Below are positions 25,201 to 32,779 of a DNA stretch of 64,000 nt, in pieces (position 1 is the stretch's first letter; every line of letters begins with the position of its first letter). The notes under the pieces were generated by a model that was given only the letters and a program-made list of their open reading frames with translations, did no database searches and was not told the origin of the DNA. Source of the DNA: Candidatus Endomicrobium embiratermitis (GTDB taxonomy: Bacteria > Elusimicrobiota > Endomicrobiia > Endomicrobiales > Endomicrobiaceae). The stretch lies in assembly GCA_009781315.1 (NCBI GenBank), contig WQYI01000003.1, positions 62,001 through 126,000 on the forward strand, written 5' to 3'. The position numbers were made by a program, and so were the translations under genes.

Positions 25201-28200
25201 AATCTCCCAGCTGAAATTCCGCTTCGGCTTTATAATAATATATTTCTTTATCTTTTAAACCGAAACTTACGGCTTGCGCGAGTTGTTTTACGGCTTCGGA
25301 ATAATTTGAGATCTTAAAACAGCTTATTCCCAGATATTTATACGCCTCGGTTTCTGCCGTATTTAATTCCAAAGCCACATGCATTTCGTCATAACATTCC
25401 TGATATTTTTCCAGGTTATAATAAACAAAACCTCTGAAATATCTTGTGCTCGCGTTATCGGGATAAAATTTAATAACCTCGCTGATATCGTCCAGCGCGT
25501 CGTTAAAAGCGTTCCTGCCGACATTATATTCCGCGCGCACGGCATAAGACTGAACGTTATTCGGGTCGGCTTTAATAGCCGCGGCTATATCCTGATAAAA
25601 ATCTTTTTCTTTGCTTAGCGCTTCGTAATTCTGGGCTCTTTTGATAAGCATGCCGGAGTTTTCAGGCTCCGCTTCCAAAGCTTTTGTATAAGCCGACACG
25701 GCTTCTTCGTTATTTCCGAGCAAAGAATATAAGTCGCCCATTTCTTCTAAAACAGACGCGTTTTTAGATTCCGTGACTTTCTCGGCGCGTTTATAATCTT
25801 CAAGAGCATTGGCGTAATCTTCTTTTTTCAGATAAAGGGCCGCTCTTGCCATATAATGTTTATAATTGCCCGGCTCGGCCTTAATCGCTTCTATGGCTTC
25901 CCCGAAAGTGGCTATATTAGAGTAGTCTTTCTTTTCCTGCGGTTTTTCTTCTTCTATAAAAATCGTTCTCTTCTTTTCATATTTCTGGGCGGGAACCGGC
26001 TGCGAACCGGCATTTTTTATCGCTTTGTCGATATCCGCGAGTTTTTCTTTTAAACTATCGCCGGCGCTTACGTCTTCTTGCTCTTCATCATTTACAATAT
26101 CGTCTTTAATATTTTCCGGCTCATCCTGCTCCTCTTCAACTATGGGCTGTTCCTCAGTTATTTCTTCCGGCTCTGCTTCGGTTTCCGAATCGGCCGGTTT
26201 TTGAACATCATCTTTATTTCTGGGTTTTTGTAATAAATTGTCTATATCTTTCAGCTTATCTTTTAATCCGCCGGACACTAATTTGCCGCTTTCTTCATCC
26301 GGACTGCCGGAGACAATATCCTCATCTTTTTCTTTTCCGGCAGGAACAGCCGCTTCGGCTCTTTCTTTTGTTTCGTCTTTTAATTCGGACGGCTCGGTTC
26401 CCAAGATATCATCTTCGGAAGAAACAGGCGTCGAAATATCAAAAACGTCTTCGCCGCTAATTTCTTGTTCAGCGCCAGCCGGAATTTCGCGTTTGCCGGT
26501 ATGTTTTTTCCCAGCGGAACTAATATTACCGTCTTCTTCGGATTTTTTGCTTTCAGCTTCCTTTCCGCGGGTTTCTTTATCCGAAGCTTCAATTTCCGTT
26601 TTCGTTTCAGGCAAGGTTTCGGTTTTATTATCCGGCTCTTTCTCAAGAATTGAATCCTGCTCCGAAACGTCTTTTGATTTCGAACGTTTTGACGTTAAAG
26701 TTTTATCAAGTTCGTCAAGATAAGCCTTAACGGAACTTCCCGAATCCGGAACAATTGTTTCAAGTCCGGACACTTCCGATAATTCTTTCGGAAGTTCCGG
26801 GAAATGATATTCCGTTTTCTTTTTTCCGCCGGTTTCAGGCTGAATTTCATTTACATTGTCTTCTTCGCTAAAAGGCACGGCCTTTATGATTTTATCGTAA
26901 CCCTGTATTTTGCGGTTAATTTTTTCTATATCGTCGTAAAGTTCGGCGAGTTTGCCCGCCTTGTTTTGATAATAATCCTTAAACTCAAACATTCCCTTGC
27001 TGCTTTTTATAACTTTCTGGTTTGAATATATTTTTAAGGCCATATCGTAATTTTTAAGGGAGTCCCCGAAACGGCCCATATTTCTGTAAATTACGCCCTT
27101 GTAAAGATACGCCGAAGGATTATCGTCGTCTATGACTAAAGCGTCGTCAATGTCCACAAGAGCTTTCTCAAATTTTCCGACTTTAAGAAAAAATAACGCC
27201 CTTTTAAGATAAGCATCGACAGTGTCAGGCTTTAAAACCAAAGCGGAATCATAATCTTTTTCCGCCTGTTCAATATTGCCGTTGTACATATTCGCGTCGG
27301 CTTTCAAAAGCAGGGCGTCCACATAATCCGGCATTAATTCGCAGGCTTTTTCGCTGTCCTCAATCGCCCCTTTGAAATTTTTCTGCATAAATTTTATTTT
27401 GGCTCTTATATAATAAGCCGTCTCGTCGCCCTGCGACAAACCAACCGCTTTATCGGCGTATACCATGGCTTCTTCATATTTCCCTTCTTCGGTCATAACT
27501 TCCGCGAGCGTTTTGTGAAGCGAAGGATTTTCCGGATCTTCTTTAACGGCCCTTTGCAAATCCGCGAAAGCTTCGCCCGTCTCTTCGACTTTAATATAGG
27601 CTTTCGCGCGGCGTTTGTATATTTCGGCGGCGGGATATCCCGCGTCTTTAGCCTTTGTAAAATAAGATATGGCGTCCCTGTATTTTTCAAGCTCGTAACA
27701 AGACGCGGCCGCAAAATAAAGCGACGCGGCTTGCTGATATTCGTTTTCCGCGCACTCGATAAATTCTTTAAACGCGCTTTTATATTCCTTAAGAGAGAAA
27801 TAAGCTTCTCCTCTCATATAATGGATTTCGATTATAGTGTTGTCATTGTTTAACGCTTCGTTAAAATCTCTTATGGCAAGAAGATAATTTCTTACAAGCA
27901 TAAACGCCTGGCCGCGCGCGGCGTATATTTCCGCGTTTTTAAAACCCAATTCAACGGCGCGCGTAAAATTAGCGTCGGCAAGTTTGGAATCTTTCCACGC
28001 TAAAGCCGAAAGCCCGGAAGCGTACAGTATTTCGGGAACATCGTCTTTAATTTCTATGGATTTCTTATAACTTTCCACCGCGCCGCTAAAATCTTTCAGA
28101 ATATGTTTTATATATCCCCTGAAGAAATACACAAAATACATTCTGGGCATAAATTCTATGGCCTGTTCCGCGTCTTCAACCGCCATGTCGTATTCGCCCA

Positions 28201-29122
28201 ATTCGCAGTACATATAAGCTCTCATTAAAAATGCCGCGGCGAATTTATAATCGTTTTCGATAGCTTTTTCTATTTCTTTAAAAGCTTTATCCGGAAACCC
28301 TTTATATTTATACAGATTGGCAAGATTATAATGGGCAAACGAATCTTCCGGATTATTATTAATGGCTTCTTTAAAATCTTTTTCCGCGGCGTCTTCGTCA
28401 AGCATTATCCTGTAAGCTATGCCTCTGTTGCTTAAAGTAAAAGAATTTCCGGGCTCTATTTCAAGCGATTTGTTAAAATCGTTTATCGCGCTATCCAAAT
28501 CGTCGTAATTTCTGTAGGCTATTCCTCTGTTTGTATATGAATAATCGTCGTTAGGATTAAGCTCTATGGCTTTTGTAAAATCGGCTATGGAGTTTTCCAG
28601 TTCTCCCTTATATCTGTACGACATGGCTCTTCCGTAAAAAGCCGCAGCGTTTTCGCCGCTGAATTCCAGCGCCTGGTTAAAATAACCGATGGCTTCGTCG
28701 TATTTGCCCTGCCTTCTGTAAACGTTCCCGAGTCCGCTGAAAACCGTGGAATTTTTAGGATTTAACTCGACAGCTTTCCGGAAATCCTCAAGGGAAATAT
28801 CAAATTGTTCAAGAGCCGAGTAAGATTCTCCCCTTGCGATATAGGCAAAAGAATAATTCGGCTCCAATGATATGGCTTTGGTAAATTCCCTTATCGCTTC
28901 TTCGTATTTTCCTTTTTTGTGCTGTATTTGTCCGCGGTTATAATATGCGGACGCGTCGGTAGGGTTTTGTTTAACCGTGCTGCTGTAGAATTCCAAGAGT
29001 TTATCGTATTCGTCTCTTTTTGCTTTAACGTATACGATATTCATGTCTTCGGCGTGAAGTTCTACTCTTTCAAAAAAATTATTAATATATTTTTTAATAT
29101 AAGAAAAATAATTAATAGCCAT
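22295..29122 (-). CDS. Giant 2275-residue TPR protein
   Basis: Four blocks of tetratricopeptide repeats (about 35-700, 1015-1420, 1700-1990, 2135-2270) are separated by acidic, Glu/Lys/Pro/Gln-rich linkers. The repeats are typical, for example AYYNRGQIQHKKGKYEEAI and AYTNRGIAYRNYDDLDSAI. There is no signal peptide, so it should stay in the cytoplasm. The second linker holds a degenerate tandem repeat around EQPEVIVEKEQ..ETEAE.VSEIAE, and KKDILKKDILKKDILKKE occurs near residue 1490. Such proteins act as scaffolds for multi-protein assemblies; the partner is unknown. GGGGAAA precedes the ATG. It lies in a run with a small membrane protein upstream and GT2/DUF2142 genes downstream. Confidence 0.93.
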   Translation of the reverse strand: MAINYFSYIKKYINNFFERVELHAEDMNIVYVKAKRDEYDKLLEFYSSTVKQNPTDASAYYNRGQIQHKKGKYEEAIREFTKAISLEPNYSFAYIARGESYSALEQFDISLEDFRKAVELNPKNSTVFSGLGNVYRRQGKYDEAIGYFNQALEFSGENAAAFYGRAMSYRYKGELENSIADFTKAIELNPNDDYSYTNRGIAYRNYDDLDSAINDFNKSLEIEPGNSFTLSNRGIAYRIMLDEDAAEKDFKEAINNNPEDSFAHYNLANLYKYKGFPDKAFKEIEKAIENDYKFAAAFLMRAYMYCELGEYDMAVEDAEQAIEFMPRMYFVYFFRGYIKHILKDFSGAVESYKKSIEIKDDVPEILYASGLSALAWKDSKLADANFTRAVELGFKNAEIYAARGQAFMLVRNYLLAIRDFNEALNNDNTIIEIHYMRGEAYFSLKEYKSAFKEFIECAENEYQQAASLYFAAASCYELEKYRDAISYFTKAKDAGYPAAEIYKRRAKAYIKVEETGEAFADLQRAVKEDPENPSLHKTLAEVMTEEGKYEEAMVYADKAVGLSQGDETAYYIRAKIKFMQKNFKGAIEDSEKACELMPDYVDALLLKADANMYNGNIEQAEKDYDSALVLKPDTVDAYLKRALFFLKVGKFEKALVDIDDALVIDDDNPSAYLYKGVIYRNMGRFGDSLKNYDMALKIYSNQKVIKSSKGMFEFKDYYQNKAGKLAELYDDIEKINRKIQGYDKIIKAVPFSEEDNVNEIQPETGGKKKTEYHFPELPKELSEVSGLETIVPDSGSSVKAYLDELDKTLTSKRSKSKDVSEQDSILEKEPDNKTETLPETKTEIEASDKETRGKEAESKKSEEDGNISSAGKKHTGKREIPAGAEQEISGEDVFDISTPVSSEDDILGTEPSELKDETKERAEAAVPAGKEKDEDIVSGSPDEESGKLVSGGLKDKLKDIDNLLQKPRNKDDVQKPADSETEAEPEEITEEQPIVEEEQDEPENIKDDIVNDEEQEDVSAGDSLKEKLADIDKAIKNAGSQPVPAQKYEKKRTIFIEEEKPQEKKDYSNIATFGEAIEAIKAEPGNYKHYMARAALYLKKEDYANALEDYKRAEKVTESKNASVLEEMGDLYSLLGNNEEAVSAYTKALEAEPENSGMLIKRAQNYEALSKEKDFYQDIAAAIKADPNNVQSYAVRAEYNVGRNAFNDALDDISEVIKFYPDNASTRYFRGFVYYNLEKYQECYDEMHVALELNTAETEAYKYLGISCFKISNYSEAVKQLAQAVSFGLKDKEIYYYKAEAEFQLGDFDESITDITAAIELDQQDYKSYVLRARNYDKKGLFDKGNKDYEKAVKLNPSDADLFTEKADYLFKNEKYSVALKDYTSAIDIDQKNAELYKKRGFTNQKLDKPKSAKEDFEKAYSLNPDIDVPLEREKLVPKPLGKKIPGKPVLDLKGLKAAPKAKPAAGVKPPEPVSVKDEVDILKKDILKKDILKKESPESQKQQESDDKEIEIVSDISKQQPEQPETGQKIEDISEPEAQQPEIVVEKEQPSREIETEPVSEIAEQKTSAAGKSEKIAEIIEEQPEVIVEKEQADRETEAESVSEIAEEKSEKTAEIIKEQPEVIVEKEQAGRETEAEPVSEIVEQKTEPAPEQPKAHEKIETVEEIVTEQKQPAAAEQKPEPEPDEPEPTVREKIEAVAAIVAQQKQPAAVEQKIKEKVKTVFERLESEPWQKQVTVNEEQAKPYEKLKTISEAIEQPLNLNIQASQVSNEEFDFFNETITNLTKDNDVSREYAQKTMECIGNGDYAAALENINKVVEIHPENAKIKYIRGFIYYNLGNYKNSYEDMYRVLILDAQESSDKNESETEIYRYLGISSFMIFRFSEAVKYLTQAVNLGFKDKDVYFCKAEAEFKTGNFDNSIADINEAISLDGDDFKNYLSRARSYSKKNIFDKANRDYDKVLKMRPNDSKAMLERAKFLSKFGKYTDALKDYTAAIGLEPFSKGIYKKRAEIYQKLNKPKLAAADFEKAGIANSPVDVLTSGADFAETKANPSEEPPKQIKQKTREEEAEPEKPSGFFSKFFGKKDKPKEEPKPAGNKNFAAPAANQSVPNDKTGILAAANNLDVSTLFTRANVNFKNKKYDLALEDLSKILERDKGNTQGYVLRADIYSKIGNNDKALEDLEKALNLSPNAFAAYFKRGEIYFSENKMDEALSDYKKTIALNPKHGGAYFGIAGIYAQKGDKNAAVENYKEAKKIDIKYGKSADAEIQKLTAEN
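24190..24520. repeat. Coding tandem repeat in the giant TPR gene
   Basis: Three imperfect copies of a unit beginning CAATTTCCGAGACAGGTTCG occur at about 24195, 24302 and 24433, with unit lengths of about 106 and 130 bases. They encode the repeated EQPEVIVEKEQ..E.E..SEI segment of the second linker. Confidence 0.8.
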
Positions 29123-29137
29123 TTTCCCCGCTAATGT

Positions 29138-29371
29138 TTATTTATTTTTTTTAAATCTAGTGCCTATTATCAAACCTAAAAACATCCCTATTTGCAAAGC
29201 AAAAATAGCGTCAAAAGATATAATAAGCCCAACGACAAAACCGGCTGCTCCGCCGCCTAAAAGTCCTTCGACGTCGTAAGTTTTTTTAATGTCTTCTTTT
29301 GCTCCCTGCGCATCCGAATCGCCGGGACCATTACTTTGATTCGAAACCGGCTGATTTAATTCATCCGCCAT
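29138..29371 (-). CDS. Small glycine-rich two-helix membrane protein
   Basis: A 77-residue protein: a polar N terminus (about 30 residues, rich in Asn, Gln, Asp) followed by two closely spaced helices GLLGGGAAGFVVGLIISFD and FALQIGMFLGLIIGTRF and a basic end. The glycine spacing suggests tight helix packing. AGAGG precedes the ATG. It lies between the CCA-transferase gene and the giant TPR gene, 15 bases from the latter, and may anchor it; that is only a positional guess. No family recognised. Confidence 0.75.
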   Translation of the reverse strand: MADELNQPVSNQSNGPGDSDAQGAKEDIKKTYDVEGLLGGGAAGFVVGLIISFDAIFALQIGMFLGLIIGTRFKKNK

Positions 29372-29397
29372 TTTTTCCTCTTTGGCTTATAATTCTA

Positions 29398-30792
29398 TCA
29401 TTTTTCTTTGATTTTTAAAAGCTTTTTAGCGTTTTTTAAAGCTTCTTTTTTTGTTATTTCCGGGTCTTCAAGCCGCAGCTCTTCTATTTTATTTTTAACT
29501 TCTTTTACCCATGCTCCGGCCGGGAGTTTAAAATATTCCAATATTTCGTTTCCGCTTGCAAGCTCGCCTTTGAGACACATCAAACCGGCGGATTTCAAAC
29601 TCTCTATTCTTTTTATCAGCCCGCCGATTTTTGACTCGTCGTTATTTTTCCCATAATCGGCTCCTGATAACGCCAATATCAAATCGCGATTTTCGCCGGC
29701 GGTCTTTACAAATCTTCTTACCGCGGCGTCGCTCCACTGCGGCAAATACGTCTTAGGATACATATGATTTTTTATTACTGCAGTAACTTTCTGTATAAAC
29801 TCTTTAGGATATCTGAGCCTTTTTAAAATATCCTGGGCGATTTTAACGCTTTCGTTTTCGTGGCCGTAAAAAGTGATTTTTCCGCCGATTTCTTTATACG
29901 TATCATATTTACCGGCGTCGTGAAGCAAAGCCGACATTCTTAAAACAGGCTCCGCCTGAATTCTGTCCAAAACCTTTAGCGTGTGATTATATACGTCATC
30001 ATCATGGTATTTTTCAGGCTGTTTTAAATTTTTAAGCCTTGAAATTTCCGGCAAAATTTCGCCGAGCAGATTTATATCGTCCATCATTTTAAAAGCTTTT
30101 GACGGATTGCTTTCAGCGAGTATTTTATTTATTTCGTCTCTTACGCGTTCCGGAGAAACGATTTTTATGCGCTGCGCCGAGGCTTTCATTTCTTTATAAG
30201 TTTCAGCCTCTATGGAAAACCCGAGCTGAAGGCTCTGGCGTACGGCGCGTAAAATTCTTAACGGATCCTGCCTGAATATTATTTTGGCGTTGGCGCAATC
30301 CGCGACTCTGATAATTCTATCTTCTATATCTTTTAAGCCTTTTGAAGTAAAATCCAAAACCCGCATATCGCTTAAACGCAAAAACAAAGCGTTAACAGTA
30401 AAATCCCTTCTTAAAGCGTCCTGCTCAAGCGTTCCGATTTCGGTGTCGGGGTTTCTTGAATCGTCGTCGTAATATTCTTTGCGGGGCATTACGAATTCAA
30501 CTTCTTCACCGTCAATAAAAAGTTTTGCCGTACCGAATCTTTCAAAAACCACAGGCTCGCGCAAACCGAATTTCAAAGAGATTTTTTTTGCAAAATCTAC
30601 GCCAGCAAGTCTGTCGCCGCGGCGATTTATATTCTCAACCATAATGTCTAAGTCTTTAGATTGTCTTTTCAAAAACAAATCCCGCACAAACCCGCCGACA
30701 GCATAAGCTTCATATCCCGTTTCAACGGCAGTCCGTAAAATTTTATCCAATATCGGCGCAAATTTATCGGAAATCGTAAATTTCATCTTCAT
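29398..30792 (-). CDS. tRNA nucleotidyltransferase / poly(A) polymerase family protein with HD domain
   Basis: A 464-residue class II nucleotidyltransferase. The head domain has YAVGGFVRDLFLKRQSKDLD (GG..VRD and the catalytic DLD), RRDFTVNALFLR and RQDPLRILRAVRQSLQLGF. An HD phosphohydrolase domain follows (ALLHDAGKYDTY, FYGHENESVKIAQDIL). This set fits a CCA-adding enzyme, needed here since the tRNA-Gln gene lacks CCA, though A-adding or poly(A) polymerases look alike. The ATG at 30792 lies only about 2 bases after the predicted transcription start; a second ATG two codons later is possible. The promoter overlaps the 24-bp repeat that borders the AbiE cassette. Confidence 0.9.
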   Translation of the reverse strand: MKMKFTISDKFAPILDKILRTAVETGYEAYAVGGFVRDLFLKRQSKDLDIMVENINRRGDRLAGVDFAKKISLKFGLREPVVFERFGTAKLFIDGEEVEFVMPRKEYYDDDSRNPDTEIGTLEQDALRRDFTVNALFLRLSDMRVLDFTSKGLKDIEDRIIRVADCANAKIIFRQDPLRILRAVRQSLQLGFSIEAETYKEMKASAQRIKIVSPERVRDEINKILAESNPSKAFKMMDDINLLGEILPEISRLKNLKQPEKYHDDDVYNHTLKVLDRIQAEPVLRMSALLHDAGKYDTYKEIGGKITFYGHENESVKIAQDILKRLRYPKEFIQKVTAVIKNHMYPKTYLPQWSDAAVRRFVKTAGENRDLILALSGADYGKNNDESKIGGLIKRIESLKSAGLMCLKGELASGNEILEYFKLPAGAWVKEVKNKIEELRLEDPEITKKEALKNAKKLLKIKEK

Positions 30793-30800
30793 AGGATATA

Positions 30801-30829
30801 TTTATAACACAAAACATCTGATTTTTCAA
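30801..30829 (-). promoter_or_regulatory. Predicted promoter of the CCA-transferase gene
   Basis: On the minus strand TTGAAA (30829-30824), 17 bases, TATAAA (30806-30801). Transcription would start near 30794, almost at the ATG (30792), giving a near-leaderless mRNA. The -35 box is inside the 24-bp direct repeat. Confidence 0.55.
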
Positions 30830-30832
30830 TAT
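30809..30832. repeat. 24-bp direct repeat, left copy, bordering the AbiE cassette
   Basis: Starts ACAAAACATCTGATTTTTCA and continues ATAT; identical over 24 bases and in the same orientation at 32681-32704. Outside bases differ on both sides. Confidence 0.9.
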
Positions 30833-30933
30833 GTTTATATATTCGGCACAGGCAAAACGCATGAAAGGAAAAGATAATTTCCCGAGGTTATGTATTTTTT
30901 ATACTTTTTCTTTCACAAAACTAATATCTTTTC

Positions 30934-31060
30934 CACGACAAACGCATGAAAAATATTCCTCGACGACGGCAACCCCTCACCCTGCCCTCTCCCGCAAGGG
31001 GCGAGGGTAACGGCTCCGACAACAAATCAGAACGGTAATGGCTTTCATGCGTTTGTCGTG
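30934..31060. mobile_element. MITE-like element with 18-bp perfect terminal inverted repeats
   Basis: CACGACAAACGCATGAAA (30934-30951) is exactly the reverse complement of 31043-31060. The 127-bp unit has no coding capacity and contains the 40-bp repeat shared with ispE (30968-31007). No clear target-site duplication is seen. A non-autonomous transposon or a large palindromic repeat both fit. Confidence 0.6.
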
Positions 31061-31135
31061 ATATTCGGCATTTATTGATGAGATATGGTAAACAATAAGC
31101 TGCGGCATATGCGGAAGGATTAGCTCAAATAAATT

Positions 31136-31972
31136 TTATAAAAAATTAATCATATCAACGAGTTTAATAAAATAATCCGTTGACCATATTTCCAATTCTT
31201 TAGGATTTTTAATAAAAGGCATCATATCTTTTTTTACATTTTCAATAGGAGTTTTGTTAATTTTATCTTTTAGCAAATCTTTCAACATGCCTTTAGTCAG
31301 CTTTTCATTTAATTTATCGGAAAATTGTTCGGCTCTTAAACGAAAGTGATTGAAATTTAGAGGAACAGAATTGCGGACATACCACTCAAAATCATACCAA
31401 TCGCGCCCTTTTACTCTATTTTTCCATCCGCGAAATAAAAACGCATGTATTTTTCCGGCAAACAAATCAGGCAAAACATAACAACGCGTCATAAAAGAAA
31501 ACGGCAATAAAAGCAATTTGTATTCGGTATCAAATCCGGCAGGAGGATTTACATCTACTTCTATTTTAATTTTAAGCATTTCTTCGGAACCGAGTTTTAA
31601 ATCGTATATTTTTGTATTGCCTTTCAAAAAAGCCGACTCTATATTAGTTTCTTTCTGTTTGTCTTTTTTAGATATAATTATTTCTCTTCCTAAAGCTTTA
31701 AACTCGCTTTTAACAGCGACAAAATAATTCTCTAACTTAAATTGATCTCCGTATTTTAATAAAGAAAAATCCATATCTTCGGAGAAACGCTCCGATTTAT
31801 AAAAAATACGAAGGCAAGTTCCTCCGTAAAATGCTGCTTTTTCAAAAAAACCGCCTCTGTATAACCCTGCCAACGCGATTTGCTGCATTACTTCGCGAAC
31901 GGCATTTATATAATCATAATTACTTTCTATTTTATAGCGCGACAGCATTTGGTCAAAAACTTTACCGTTCAT
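31136..31972 (-). CDS. AbiEii-type nucleotidyltransferase toxin
   Basis: A 278-residue protein of the AbiEii/AbiGii family. The nucleotidyltransferase signature FYGGTCLRIFY is followed by RFSEDMDFSL with the catalytic acidic residues, and RDWYDFEWYV occurs further on, as in the family. In characterised type IV systems (AbiE, MenT-like) the toxin adds nucleotides to tRNA or otherwise blocks growth. I prefer the ATG at 31972, which lies inside the end of the antitoxin gene, over a TTG two codons upstream. The toxin and antitoxin genes overlap by 11 bases, giving coupled translation. The pair lies in a cassette framed by direct repeats. Confidence 0.88.
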   Translation of the reverse strand: MNGKVFDQMLSRYKIESNYDYINAVREVMQQIALAGLYRGGFFEKAAFYGGTCLRIFYKSERFSEDMDFSLLKYGDQFKLENYFVAVKSEFKALGREIIISKKDKQKETNIESAFLKGNTKIYDLKLGSEEMLKIKIEVDVNPPAGFDTEYKLLLLPFSFMTRCYVLPDLFAGKIHAFLFRGWKNRVKGRDWYDFEWYVRNSVPLNFNHFRLRAEQFSDKLNEKLTKGMLKDLLKDKINKTPIENVKKDMMPFIKNPKELEIWSTDYFIKLVDMINFL

Positions 31973-32600
31973 TTTCAATCGCCTTTATAAACTGTGTCAG
32001 CTCAGTTTTTTTATGTCCGGTTTTAACTATTTCGCGAACAAGATCCGCATCCCAATTATCGACTGCCGACATATCAATTCTCAAATCCTCAATCAGATAG
32101 CGTTTCATAGCTTTTACCGACTGCAAACGAAGATTTCTTGATGAAATTAACATATCGCAAACGGCTTTTTCTGGAGAAGCTATTAAATATGCGGTGTTGT
32201 CTGATTCCTCTATCTGCCTTATACCTATTTGAAAATACTTTTCCGGAACTTTTATATATTCGAATTGGCCATACGCAGTAGAAAAGGATTTTGATCTCTT
32301 CAAAGTCATAGATTTGGCGGAATATACGGCTTCCGGAATTAATCCATAATAAAACAATGCTGTTTCTAAAGATACGTAAGACGGCCCATAAATATGGTTT
32401 GCTAATAACTCTTTTGAAAACGGACGTTTCGTCAACGCCGGAGAGACAATATATAATCCTTTTTTAAGCCGAATCAAATCTCCTTGACGCTCCATATATG
32501 AGATTTTATCTTTAGGAGATTTATAATCTTTAAATACAGAAAGAATCGTATCATAGTTAACAGGAACAGATTCAAACTGTTTTAATATATCTTTTTCCAT
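31962..32600 (-). CDS. AbiEi-type antitoxin / transcriptional regulator
   Basis: A 212-residue protein with an N-terminal winged-helix-like part (ILSVFKDYKSPKDKISYMERQGDLIRLKKGLYIV is longer than needed; the core is GDLIRLKKGLYIV) and a C-terminal AbiEi domain (YVSLETALFYYGLIPE, ASPEKAVCDML). AbiEi proteins repress their own operon and neutralise the toxin. The ATG at 32600 has GGAG six bases upstream; a start at 32621 lacks a ribosome-binding site. A good promoter lies at 32634-32662. Confidence 0.88.
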   Translation of the reverse strand: MEKDILKQFESVPVNYDTILSVFKDYKSPKDKISYMERQGDLIRLKKGLYIVSPALTKRPFSKELLANHIYGPSYVSLETALFYYGLIPEAVYSAKSMTLKRSKSFSTAYGQFEYIKVPEKYFQIGIRQIEESDNTAYLIASPEKAVCDMLISSRNLRLQSVKAMKRYLIEDLRIDMSAVDNWDADLVREIVKTGHKKTELTQFIKAIENER

Positions 32601-32633
32601 GTAAATCTCCAAAATAGTCATTTTTACATAGAT

Positions 32634-32662
32634 ATTCTAACTATTTCCGATTATATTGTCAA
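32634..32662 (-). promoter_or_regulatory. Predicted promoter of the AbiE operon
   Basis: On the minus strand TTGACA (32662-32657), 17 bases, TAGAAT (32639-32634). The expected start is near 32627, 27 bases before the AbiEi ATG. It lies inside the cassette, so the module brings its own promoter. Confidence 0.7.
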
Positions 32663-32680
32663 TATTTGCTACTTTTGATT

Positions 32681-32704
32681 ACAAAACATCTGATTTTTCA
32701 ATAT
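32681..32704. repeat. 24-bp direct repeat, right copy
   Basis: Identical to 30809-30832. It lies between the AbiE promoter and the terminator of the giant gene. Confidence 0.9.
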
Positions 32705-32711
32705 ATATTTT

Positions 32712-32764
32712 AAAAAACAAAAACCGGCAGGCCTGAGAGCTGCTTTCTCGGCCTGCCGGTTTTG
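32712..32764 (-). terminator. Strong terminator after the giant gene
   Basis: AAAACCGGCAGGCC (32720-32733) and GGCCTGCCGGTTTT (32751-32764, offset by the loop) form a long GC-rich stem extended by GAGA/TCTC. On the minus strand it runs into a T-rich tract (32724-32712). It is symmetric enough to work in both directions. Confidence 0.9.
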
Positions 32765-32779
32765 AATTACGGATTGTTT

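Larger units (their letters stand above)
30793..31135. other. Intergenic region of 343 bases made of nested inverted repeats
   Basis: No convincing gene. It holds the promoter of the CCA-transferase gene, the left 24-bp repeat, a 10-bp inverted pair GGAAAAGATA (30867-30876) / TATCTTTTCC (30925-30934), a partial AAACGCATGAAA copy (30855-30866), and the larger inverted element at 30934-31060. ATATTCGGCA occurs twice in direct orientation (about 30839 and 31061). Confidence 0.7.
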
